A stretch of DNA of 6,913 nt from the NCBI GenBank assembly GCA_023434855.1, contig JAEYSJ010000186.1:1-6913 (forward strand). Reading direction: 5' to 3'. This stretch comes from Bacillota bacterium (GTDB lineage Bacteria > Bacillota_C > Negativicutes > JAEYSJ01). The notes beneath the pieces were generated by a model that was not told the DNA's origin, made no database searches, and was given only the letters and a program-made list of their open reading frames with translations. Positions 1 through 5,669 of this stretch are shown in pieces (position 1 is the first letter of the stretch; every line of letters starts with the position of its first letter). The translations under genes were made by a program, and so were the position numbers.

Positions 1-127
1 TAAACGTGAACTAGATGACTATGTACAATGGTTTAATGAAAAACGAATTCATTCTACTTTAGGCTATCTTAGCCCACGTCAATACAAGGCCCTTAACAAA
101 TCTGTCTAGTTTGCTGTTGACAATCCA
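1..127 (+). mobile_element. Right end of an IS3-family insertion sequence (partial)
   Basis: The element enters from outside the window, contributes the transposase C-terminus, and probably ends at the CA of the sequence ttgctgttgacaatcca near 127. Read from the other strand this end begins TGGATTGTCAACAG, and TG...CA ends are usual for IS3-type elements. The exact edge is inferred, because the left end and target duplication are not visible. The terminal bases lie inside the 3' end of the leftward YIP1-family gene and supply its last six codons and its stop. Confidence 0.6.
2..109 (+). CDS. IS3-family transposase, C-terminal 35 residues
   Basis: Reading from base 2 gives the closing part of a DDE (rve) integrase-type transposase, ending at the TAG at 107-109. 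The segment YVQWFNEKRIHSTLGYLSP matches the conserved C-terminal block of IS3-family OrfB proteins (YxxxYNxxRxHsxLGyxsP), which follows the catalytic glutamate of the DDE triad. That glutamate lies in the part outside the window. Only the last 35 residues are present, so whether the protein is intact cannot be judged. The family call is firm and the subgroup is not. Confidence 0.85.
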   Translation, partial: KRELDDYVQWFNEKRIHSTLGYLSPRQYKALNKSV

Positions 128-552
128 AATGCAATTAACCATAGTGTAATTGCCCATATTGCAGGTATATAAGAGCAGGCATAGGCCGCTTGAATTTCGC
201 TAAGAGTTCCTTGCCCACCGAGCCATTTCCCTGTTGATTTCAAGAGGTGGCTTCCCAGATATAATCCAAACAACCCCAGAAAAAGGGAGCCTAATGTTAT
301 AGCTAGTATAAGTACAGTAGATAATGGAACAACGTCACTCAACGATTTACCATAAGCTCGTATTAAATATTGCTGAAATCCACCTAAAAGTACCAATGGG
401 AGGATCATATGCTTAGTTTTATTATGAATAAACCAATTAAAAGCCTGGCTAGGCTTATACCAAATTGTTAACCATGGATTAATGCGTTTTGTCGTTGCAT
501 TCGTAATTTCAGGGTTGTTTTGGATCACGCGATTTAGGGTATCCTCCCTCAT
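106..552 (-). CDS. YIP1-family integral membrane protein, C-terminus truncated by an IS
   Basis: This 148-residue protein has a short polar N-terminus (1-25). Then come the NPWLTIWYKPSQAFNW block typical of bacterial Yip1-domain proteins, and hydrophobic segments at about 48-65, 74-104 and 120-144. The start at 550-552 is preceded by TAAGGAGG four bases upstream. Bacterial Yip1-domain proteins are usually about 180-230 residues with about five membrane spans, so this one has lost its last span or two. Its final codons (about residue 143 onward) and its TAG lie in the end of the neighbouring IS3-family element. It is therefore an IS-truncated gene that may still give a membrane protein. The specific cellular role of bacterial YIP1 proteins is not known to me. 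Confidence 0.75.
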   Translation of the reverse strand: MREDTLNRVIQNNPEITNATTKRINPWLTIWYKPSQAFNWFIHNKTKHMILPLVLLGGFQQYLIRAYGKSLSDVVPLSTVLILAITLGSLFLGLFGLYLGSHLLKSTGKWLGGQGTLSEIQAAYACSYIPAIWAITLWLIAFGLSTAN

Positions 553-612
553 ATATCCTCCTTATTGGAATGAGAGTTATTTTATATTTCTATTAATAGC
601 CTATTTCTCCTC

Positions 613-643
613 AAAAAAACACCCTAACCCGTGTTTTCTTTTT
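613..643 (-). terminator. Hairpin with flanking A/T runs, terminator-like
   Basis: AAAACAC (616-622) pairs with GTGTTTT (631-637) around an 8-base loop. Read leftward the stem is followed by seven T; read rightward it is followed by TTTTCTTTTT. It lies upstream of the YIP1-family gene, so no surviving gene obviously ends here. It would stop leftward transcripts coming from the padR side, or be left over from a lost gene. Confidence 0.45.
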
Positions 644-729
644 GTACTCTCCTCGACGACAATGGAGTAGGTAGTTCAGTGAGGTAATATGCTTAGATTT
701 ATTTCCCTATAATTCTATTATTTTCCTGC

Positions 730-880
730 AAACTTTTAAAAGGTTATTTGCAAACATCTCATTGGTCCGATGTGACCACCGGAAGTTGGGCCCATGGTTT
801 GCGAGGCCATCAAGCGCGGCGAGCAGTCAATGGCTGAGGAAGCCCGGGCCAATGGAAAGTCCCATCAGAATATGGAATGA
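730..880 (+). pseudogene. SspF-like small acid-soluble spore protein remnant, copy 1
   Basis: This is a decayed alpha/beta-type SASP gene of the SspF kind. One frame reads KLLKGYLQTSHWSDVTTG up to about 781. The next frame, from 782, reads EVGPMVCEAIKRGEQSMAEE and runs to TGA at 878-880. Against the copy at 4349 it lacks two bases at the GG-AA junction (781-784), which breaks the frame. SspF proteins end in W-G-[ED]-[IV]-x-x-R-[DE]-A-G-x-[ML]-V-[KR]-x-A-I-x-x-A-E, and this scrap follows that pattern. SASPs coat DNA in the spore core. The usual N-terminal half is not recognisable. The second half is richer in G and C than its surroundings. The match was recognised by eye, without alignment. 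Confidence 0.65.
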
Positions 881-885
881 TGAGG

Positions 886-917
886 AACCCGAGGCTAAAT
901 AGCTTCAGGTTATTTTT
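886..917 (+). terminator. Rho-independent terminator of SASP remnant 1
   Basis: The stem AACCCGAGGCT (886-896) pairs with AGCTTCAGGTT (901-911) across a 4-base loop, with one mismatch and one G-U pair, and is followed by ATTTTT. It lies six bases past the stop of the SASP remnant. From here to the padR stop (918-1072) I see only AT-rich sequence. Confidence 0.6.
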
Positions 918-1072
918 ATGTGATAATTGTGATGTCTCGTGACAGATCATTGGTTTCAGGTCATTTTTTTGTTTCAATTAATGGATTAAGAAATTAGTGC
1001 AAAATTATTTTTCTATTTATTTTGTTCCTGTTTTTCCAATTATAATTTGCATGCTGTATAAATTGAGTAGAA

Positions 1073-1615
1073 TTATTTATATTTTGTAATATAGATTATT
1101 GATTCATCGATCCATGAGACTTGAGATTCGAGATACTTAATTGCGCCTTTTAAAAGAATAAAATCGCCTAACTTTTCAGGGGAGATATGTTGTAAATCCT
1201 GGTATTCATTGATTTTTGTATTATATCGCTTTAGGAGATTTTGACATTTTTCTTTTCGGTTTTCAAATTTTTTCAAAAGCTGTTCTTTACCTAAATGTTC
1301 AGCAAAATAAATGCGCAGTTTAAAAATATCTTTGCTTTGTGGTAATGGTGGTTCATCCTCAAGAATCCATTTTTCTAACTCTTCTTTTCCGTTTTTTGTA
1401 ATTGAATATAATTTTTTTTCTAAAACTTCACCTTGAATTATGGTTTCATAGTGAATGAGACCGGCTTGGACTAGCTTTTTTAATTCGGGATAAATTTGGC
1501 TTTGATTTGCGCTCCAAAAATCAGCGACGCTATCATTAAAAATTTTAGTTAAATCATATCCAGTGATTTTTTGTTTATCAATTAAACCTAAGATGGCATA
1601 ACCTAATATATTCAT
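1073..1615 (-). CDS. padR: PadR, phenolic acid-responsive transcriptional repressor
   Basis: A 180-residue cytoplasmic repressor. The N-terminal winged helix (about 1-80) begins MNILGYAILGLID and contains DFWSANQSQIYPELKKLVQ, nearly the same as the recognition-helix region of Bacillus subtilis PadR as I recall it. The wing follows (LEKKLYSITKNGKEELEKWI, about 66-83). Residues 95-180 are the helical dimerisation domain. Length agrees with B. subtilis PadR, about 182. I chose the ATG at 1613-1615 because GGGAG lies upstream at normal spacing and family members start here. The ATG at 1646-1648 would sit at the predicted transcription start. In the known system PadR represses padC until hydroxycinnamates such as p-coumarate and ferulate release it. 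The divergent padC remnant and the ATGT-N8-ACAT operator support this precise assignment. Confidence 0.9.
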   Translation of the reverse strand: MNILGYAILGLIDKQKITGYDLTKIFNDSVADFWSANQSQIYPELKKLVQAGLIHYETIIQGEVLEKKLYSITKNGKEELEKWILEDEPPLPQSKDIFKLRIYFAEHLGKEQLLKKFENRKEKCQNLLKRYNTKINEYQDLQHISPEKLGDFILLKGAIKYLESQVSWIDESIIYITKYK

Positions 1616-1635
1616 AAAATGTTGCTCCCTTTTTC

Positions 1636-1665
1636 TTGACTTTTTCAAGTATTAGTATATATAAT
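1636..1665 (+). promoter_or_regulatory. Sigma-A-type promoter for padC and the esterase
   Basis: TTGACT (1636-1641) and a perfect TATAAT (1660-1665) are separated by 18 bases. Transcription would start near 1672, at the edge of the inverted-repeat operator, so a bound repressor would block initiation. Confidence 0.75.
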
Positions 1666-1682
1666 GTACACATATATATCAA
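1654..1682 (-). promoter_or_regulatory. Sigma-A-type promoter for padR
   Basis: On the reverse strand TTGATA (1682-1677) and TATACT (1659-1654) are separated by 17 bases. The -35 element lies inside the left arm of the operator, which suggests that PadR represses its own gene. The predicted start near 1647 supports the downstream ATG at 1613-1615 as the real padR start. Confidence 0.65.
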
Positions 1683-1710
1683 CATGTATGTATTTACATG
1701 TTGATATATA
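1673..1710. promoter_or_regulatory. PadR operator: 16-bp perfect inverted repeat
   Basis: TATATATCAACATGTA (1673-1688) is repeated in inverse at 1695-1710 with a 6-base centre. The core contains ATGT, eight bases, ACAT, the dyad reported for PadR binding sites. It overlaps the start region of the rightward promoter and the -35 of the leftward padR promoter, so one dimer, or two, could control both genes. Confidence 0.85.
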
Positions 1711-1735
1711 CTTAATGCTGGAGGGGAATATATTT

Positions 1736-1989
1736 ATGAGAGAAGAATTAAAAAATTTGATTGGCAAACATTTTATCTACACGTACGGCAATGGCTGGCA
1801 ATATGAAGTCAAAATGAACATTTGTCGCTAATGAAACAGTATCGTGATCAAGGACCAACATATCCTAAGATGGTGGTTGATGAGTTTGCAACAATTACGT
1901 TTATTGAAGAGTGTGGTGCTGATAACGAGGAAGTAATCAATTGTTCACCAAATGATCTTCCAGAGAATTATACAAGAAGAAAAAATTAG
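1736..1989 (+). pseudogene. padC: Phenolic acid decarboxylase, internally deleted
   Basis: The gene would decarboxylate p-coumarate, ferulate and caffeate to vinyl phenols in the cytoplasm. The first part starts at ATG 1736 behind GGAGGGG and reads NLIGKHFIYTYGNGWQYEVK, the PadC N-terminus with its catalytic Tyr pair (IYTY). It hits TAA at 1829-1831. The second part, in another frame, reads NEHLSLMKQYRDQGPTYPKM and continues DEFATITFIEECGADNEEVI to TAG 1987-1989, the PadC C-terminus. About 80 of the usual 160 or so residues are missing, including the region with the catalytic Arg and Glu, so it cannot be active. The stop of part one overlaps an ATG (TAATG, 1829-1833) that could restart a 52-residue C-terminal piece. 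Position opposite padR confirms the identity. Confidence 0.88.
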
Positions 1990-2028
1990 CTGTATATAAA
2001 AAATAAAGAGCAGGTAGGGTGATTAATA

Positions 2029-3012
2029 ATGAAGATGAAAAAAATGATGGCACTGATGACAGTATTAAGTTGCTTACTTATGTTTGGGGCATTCGGAAGT
2101 GTCTCCGCTGAACCGAATGATGTAGAAAGCAAAGGCCTGGATGTTCAATTAAAACAGCCTATTATTGAGTTGATTTCTAATGTAGTTTATGAACAAGTGC
2201 CTATGCGGGGATATGACAATGTGGCAATGAAAATGGATGTGTTAATGCCGCAAAAAAATGAGAAAATACCGGCTATTGTTTTTATAACAGGAGGCGGATT
2301 TATTAATGCGAATAAAGATAGCAACATACAGCAGCGTATGGCTCTGGCTGAGGCTGGTTATGTTGTGGCAAGTATAGAATACCGCGTTGCACCGACAGCG
2401 ACTTTTCCACAGCCGGTGGAAGATGTAAAAGCAGCCATTCGTTATCTCAAGGCAAATGCTGACAAATTTAATATCAATCCTGATAAAATTGGTGTAATTG
2501 GAGAATCTGCAGGTGGATATTTGTCCGCAATGGCAGGTACCACCAGTGGAACAAAACAATTTGATAAAGGTGAAAATTTAAATCAAAACAGTGATATACA
2601 GGCAGTTGCTGATATCTATGGGTTATCTGATTTAACAAGGGTTGGATCTGATTTTTCAAAAGAAGTGCAGGATGCGCATAAATCAGCCGGAGCAACAGAA
2701 GCGCTTTGGGTAAATGGCAGTCCTGTTTTTGGCGGTAAAGATGGCGGTATTTTAGCCGATAAAGAAAAAGCAAAAGTTGCAAATCCAATTACATATATTT
2801 CCAACAACACTCCTCCGTTTCTCTTGATGCATGGGGATAAGGACACTACCGTATCTCCAAGTCAAACGGAAATACTGCATCGGGCGTTGGTAGCGCATGG
2901 AATTGAATCTACTCGGTATGTTGTCAAAGGGGCGCAACATGGCGGTGTTTATTGGATTCAGCCTGAAGTAATGCAGGTAGTGATTGGTTTTTTTGATAAA
3001 CATTTGAAATAA
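2029..3012 (+). CDS. Secreted alpha/beta-hydrolase esterase (feruloyl/acetyl xylan esterase type)
   Basis: This 327-residue hydrolase has a signal peptide (1-27): MKMKK, a hydrophobic core, then a VSA cleavage site before EPNDV. The fold is alpha/beta-hydrolase of the BD-FAE/esterase-lipase kind. The oxyanion-hole loop is TGGGF (87-91), with Thr where many relatives have His. The nucleophile is Ser160 in GESAGG, the acid probably Asp272 in HGDKDTTV, and the base His304 in GAQHGG. All triad residues are present and the gene looks intact. ATG 2029 follows AGGGTGA at six bases. It lies 39 bases past the padC remnant with no terminator between, so it should be driven by the PadR-controlled promoter. 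That context suggests it frees hydroxycinnamic acids from plant polymers or esters outside the cell. Substrate is inferred; an acetyl esterase is equally possible from sequence alone. Confidence 0.85.
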   Translation: MKMKKMMALMTVLSCLLMFGAFGSVSAEPNDVESKGLDVQLKQPIIELISNVVYEQVPMRGYDNVAMKMDVLMPQKNEKIPAIVFITGGGFINANKDSNIQQRMALAEAGYVVASIEYRVAPTATFPQPVEDVKAAIRYLKANADKFNINPDKIGVIGESAGGYLSAMAGTTSGTKQFDKGENLNQNSDIQAVADIYGLSDLTRVGSDFSKEVQDAHKSAGATEALWVNGSPVFGGKDGGILADKEKAKVANPITYISNNTPPFLLMHGDKDTTVSPSQTEILHRALVAHGIESTRYVVKGAQHGGVYWIQPEVMQVVIGFFDKHLK

Positions 3013-3056
3013 AGGTTCTGTTTTGGCAGAAGAAGCTTCATAAGACTAATAACAAT

Positions 3057-3091
3057 CATAGGAATATCCTAAAAAGGTTATTCAGTAACAT
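3057..3091 (+). repeat. 35-bp direct repeat, copy A
   Basis: The sequence from cataggaatatcc to ttcagtaacat is identical at 4349-4383. It contains the small hairpin TAGGA-ATA-TCCTA. The flanks diverge on the left, while on the right they stay related but much less similar. The two copies bracket the CBO0543-type gene, 1292 bp apart start to start. Confidence 0.9.
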
Positions 3092-3207
3092 CTTATTGGG
3101 GTGATGTCACTACGAGGGAAGCAGGTTCGTTAGTAAGGGAAGCTATTAAAAGAGCGGAAAAATCATTAGCGGAAGAAAATGGTACAGCGCACCAGAACTC
3201 CAAATAG
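3057..3207 (+). pseudogene. SspF-like SASP remnant, copy 2
   Basis: After an in-frame TAA at 3069-3071 the open frame reads KGYSVTSYWGDVTTREAGSL, continues VREAIKRAEKSLAEENGTAH and ends at TAG 3205-3207. YWGDVTTREAG-x-LV-x-x-AI-x-x-AE matches the C-terminal DNA-binding half of SspF ([22 protein letters not shown] in B. subtilis as I recall it). The frame has no ATG, GTG or TTG, so it cannot be translated alone. Just before the TAA the bases read I-G-I-S, which fits the 'E-[IL]-G-[IVF]' block of SASPs, so part of the middle survives with a nonsense change. It lies 44 bases downstream of the esterase and is followed by a strong terminator. SASPs protect spore DNA; here the gene is dead. Confidence 0.7.
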
Positions 3208-3209
3208 AG

Positions 3210-3256
3210 AAAAAGGCTTTGAAGTCAATTTGCTCAATAGACTTCGAGGCCTTTTT
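3210..3256. terminator. Strong bidirectional rho-independent terminator
   Basis: AAAAAGGCTTTGAAGTC (3210-3226) pairs with GACTTCGAGGCCTTTTT (3240-3256), 17 pairs including two G-U, around a 13-base loop. T-runs exist on both strands. Rightward it ends the SASP remnant and, for want of an earlier terminator, the esterase transcript. Leftward it can end the CBO0543-type gene, whose stop is 145 bases away. Confidence 0.88.
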
Positions 3257-3400
3257 ATTACATAACATATCATTGGTGCAATATGATAAATAATGCTAAA
3301 TGTCTTTGGCAAGCTAACATTGTTTTCTAATGGACTGCAAACTAATTTGCGAAGAATTCTTGACGGTACCTCTTGAATCCAAATGGCTATTTATGTAAAA

Positions 3401-4264
3401 TTAAACCTCGTCACATTGAACTGGGGGAAACAACTTATCAAGGATAAATATACACAGAAACATACCCCAAATATCTATAGACGCAAATATCAAAAACCAA
3501 CCTGCTTTATGAATATAGATAAGATCTAATTTATGAGCAAAATAAAGGATACAGTAAAGTATCAATATTATCAACGATTTCCAACACCATTTTAAGGCTG
3601 AATAGTAAATAAACATACTTGTATTTGCTATAAGAAACAAATTTCCTATACAAATTAGTACAAAACTGCTCATTGCATAAGGAAGAATTTTTATATTTAA
3701 GGTAATGATACCCGACAGCATTTGAATCCACCATGCAGTGGGCATATGTAGAGTGAATAATCCATGGAACATAAAAAAGTAACGTAAAATAGGCAATCTG
3801 AACAGATATTTGTTCTGGTATATGCGTTTTGTAAATCCGAAAAGTATAAGCAGACCAAGCATTGTCATCCAAGTCTTATACCAATCATAATGCTTGTATA
3901 ATCCATATTTTAGAAATAATTCTTCTATAATGCCGTATATCATTGAAAAGACAAAAAACCAGTAATATTTTAGATTTAAAACTGCAATCAGTAGTGCTGT
4001 AGATACAACAGAGAACTGGGAAAAAAGATTACCTGCCATTGAATCGTATATTGGAAATTTTGGCATTATCAGGGGGAAATAATCATATGCTTTAAAAAAT
4101 AATACAGTGGCTTCAAATGTAAAAGTTATTCCGGATATAACAAATAATAGGGTCATTACATATTTAACATCTTTTTCCATCCTCAAAACAGCAACCATTT
4201 GAATTACAGTCAGCACCCCTAATAATATGTACCAAATTGTATTGCTCCAAAATGAAGAAGGCAT
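3401..4264 (-). CDS. Polytopic membrane protein, probable CBO0543 family
   Basis: From the ATG at 4262-4264 this is a 287-residue, very hydrophobic protein with about nine or ten likely membrane segments (roughly 9-28, 36-57, 82-96, 101-118, 133-146, 160-174, 178-192, 196-213, 227-243 and 254-276). IIEELFLKYGLYKHYDWYKT (112-131) resembles the conserved E-x-x-F...G-x-Y-x-H-x-x-W motif of the CBO0543 family, seen in Clostridium and Bacillus spore formers and lacking a known function. AAGGA lies nine bases before this ATG. A TTG 39 bases further upstream (4303) is open but has no good binding site. The gene stands alone, leftward, between the two 35-bp direct repeats. The family name is from memory of the motif. 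Confidence 0.7.
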   Translation of the reverse strand: MPSSFWSNTIWYILLGVLTVIQMVAVLRMEKDVKYVMTLLFVISGITFTFEATVLFFKAYDYFPLIMPKFPIYDSMAGNLFSQFSVVSTALLIAVLNLKYYWFFVFSMIYGIIEELFLKYGLYKHYDWYKTWMTMLGLLILFGFTKRIYQNKYLFRLPILRYFFMFHGLFTLHMPTAWWIQMLSGIITLNIKILPYAMSSFVLICIGNLFLIANTSMFIYYSALKWCWKSLIILILYCILYFAHKLDLIYIHKAGWFLIFASIDIWGMFLCIFILDKLFPPVQCDEV

Positions 4265-4348
4265 ACAAATCAATCCTTGTACTTTTCCCCTTATTATTTC
4301 CAATTACAAATTAAATATTACTAACGGCACGGAATGTAAGGATTAATA

Positions 4349-4383
4349 CATAGGAATATCCTAAAAAGGTTATTCAGTAACAT
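4349..4383 (+). repeat. 35-bp direct repeat, copy B
   Basis: Base-for-base identical to 3057-3091. It starts the third SASP remnant. Recombination between the two copies would remove the CBO0543-type gene and leave one SASP remnant. Confidence 0.9.
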
Positions 4384-4509
4384 TCTCATTGGAGCGATGT
4401 AATTACCGGTGAAGTTGGATCTATGGTACGTGAAGCTATTAGACGTGGTGAACAGGCGATAGCGGAAGAAGCTAAAGCGAATGGGGCGGTTCATCAAAAC
4501 GCTAAATAA
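4349..4509 (+). pseudogene. SspF-like SASP remnant, copy 3
   Basis: From 4381 the frame reads HSHWSDVITGEVGSMVREAI, continues RRGEQAIAEEAKANGAVHQN and ends at TAA 4507-4509. The W-S-D-V...G-x-M-V-x-x-AI-x-x-x-E pattern and the shared tail (A/G-x-x-H-Q-N) tie it to the copies at 730 and 3057. The frame is closed by TAA at 4378-4380. Relative to copy 2 an extra base near 4384 shifts the frame of the shared left part. An internal ATG (4423-4425) could give only 28 residues. Coding-type differences from copies 1 and 2 (many third-position changes) suggest that the three were once functional paralogues. Confidence 0.7.
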
Positions 4510-4512
4510 ACA

Positions 4513-4557
4513 AAAAATGTCTCGAAGTTCGTCTTCATTGAACTTCGAGACATTTTT
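4513..4557. terminator. Strong bidirectional rho-independent terminator
   Basis: AAAAATGTCTCGAAGTTC (4513-4530) pairs perfectly with 4540-4557 (18 pairs) around a 9-base loop, with T-runs on both strands. It ends SASP remnant 3 rightward, and leftward it is well placed to end the flavin oxidoreductase transcript (stop at 4644). Confidence 0.92.
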
Positions 4558-4643
4558 GTTGTATAGCATGGCATTTACAATTTACGCGCATAAACAGAGT
4601 TGGGTAGGATAACAAATAGTTTTTGATTATGCCCTATCCTTGT

Positions 4644-5621
4644 TTATCTATTCTTTTTGGATGGACACATGGTATGGTTAGTAAACCATAAACACTCCTT
4701 ACATCCAAGGCACTGGTTTACAGGTTCGCTCATTATAATATGATTTGCAAATTCGGGGTCTGAAAGCATACCTCTGCCAATACCTGCAAAATCAACGTAA
4801 TCATTTTCAATTAAGAATCGAACCTGTTCTTCTGTACGAATTTCATTGACTGCTATAACGGGAATGCTTACTGCTTTTTTTATTTTACATCCGCTATAAG
4901 TCATAGGGCTGCATTTGAACCCTTCGGGAACAGCATGTTCCGGACGATGCATACCAAATGAAATATGAAGCAGATCAACACCGGATTTCTCAAAGATTTT
5001 AGCTATCTCAATACCATCCTGGCTGCTTGGCAAATACTCACCCATTCGCACACCGATAATAAATTTCTCATGAGTATTGTTACGAATTTCAGGTAGTAAT
5101 TCGGTCAAAACTCTCGTTCTATTTGTAGCATCACCCCCATATTGGTCTGTTCGCCGGTTGTAAGAGGCATCAAGAAACTTGCATAAGGTAAAGCCGTGAG
5201 CAAAGTGATATTCAACCCCGTTAAAACCCATTTTACAAGCAGAAATGGCTGCCTGCTTCATGTCTAGCTGCATCGAATTAATTTCAGCAGTTGATAATTG
5301 ATTGATATCCATATCGCCACAACTAAGCTGTAGCATTATTGTTGCACCATATGCTTGGCATTTGCTGACAATCTGTTTTAAAGATGTGATATTATCGGTT
5401 GACCATAAATTTTGGGAATTTACAGCACCAAATACGCGGGTGGCCTGCACAATAATAAGACCGGCACCACCTTTTGCACGTTCTGTATAATGTTCAATAT
5501 GTTGTTTGCCATAATAAGAGCCGTTATCTCCGTGAAAAGAAAAAGTAACCATTGGAGCCATAACAATGCGATTTTTAATCATGGTATTTCTAATGGCGAG
5601 CGTTTCTTGCAGTTTCGTCAA
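4644..5621 (-). CDS. Old-yellow-enzyme family NADH:flavin oxidoreductase with C-terminal Cys cluster
   Basis: A 325-residue FMN-binding TIM-barrel oxidoreductase. Visible family marks are KNRIVMAPM (16-24), HYTERAKGGAGLIIVQAT (44-61), the active-site stretch EYHFAHGFTLCKFLD (137-151) with His139 and His142, NRRTDQYGG (155-163), VRMGEYLP (191-198) and the phosphate-binding end FAGIGRGMLSDPEF (278-291). The C-terminus carries Cys304, 307, 310 and 319, as in dienoyl-CoA reductase-like members that bind a 4Fe-4S cluster, but the protein ends there without an NAD(P) domain. The usual QLxHxGR motif reads QLSCGD (98-103), which is odd. The start is TTG at 5619-5621, preceded by GGGAGG at nine bases; no in-frame ATG fits as well. 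Substrate is unknown. A nitroreductase scrap just upstream suggests a former flavoenzyme operon. Confidence 0.85.
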   Translation of the reverse strand: MTKLQETLAIRNTMIKNRIVMAPMVTFSFHGDNGSYYGKQHIEHYTERAKGGAGLIIVQATRVFGAVNSQNLWSTDNITSLKQIVSKCQAYGATIMLQLSCGDMDINQLSTAEINSMQLDMKQAAISACKMGFNGVEYHFAHGFTLCKFLDASYNRRTDQYGGDATNRTRVLTELLPEIRNNTHEKFIIGVRMGEYLPSSQDGIEIAKIFEKSGVDLLHISFGMHRPEHAVPEGFKCSPMTYSGCKIKKAVSIPVIAVNEIRTEEQVRFLIENDYVDFAGIGRGMLSDPEFANHIIMSEPVNQCLGCKECLWFTNHTMCPSKKNR

Positions 5622-5669
5622 TTTCTTTCGCCTCCCATTTGGAAAAATCGTTAATAAATACTGTTTCTC

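Noticed and set aside
482..670. Rightward 62-codon open frame over the YIP1 gene start
   Set aside because: It is antisense to the better supported YIP1 gene, crosses the terminator hairpin, has no binding site and resembles no known protein.
918..975. Another SASP-like scrap around gatcattggtttcaggtca
   Set aside because: Only the short CATTGG core is shared and the rest does not align, so chance is the simpler explanation.
2242..3003. Several leftward open frames of 76-105 codons
   Set aside because: They are antisense to the esterase, whose signal peptide and catalytic triad make it the real gene. Their compositions are unlike proteins.
3531..3872. Leftward 113-codon frame inside the CBO0543-type gene
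   Set aside because: It is an alternative frame of an AT-rich membrane protein gene with no start signal of its own.
730..4509. CRISPR array or integron-like cassette array
   Set aside because: The three repeated units are degenerate spore-protein genes spaced irregularly with genes between them; there are no regular repeats and spacers, and no integrase is visible.
4321..4569. Leftward 82-codon frame over SASP copy 3
   Set aside because: It is antisense to the SASP remnant and runs through a perfect terminator hairpin.
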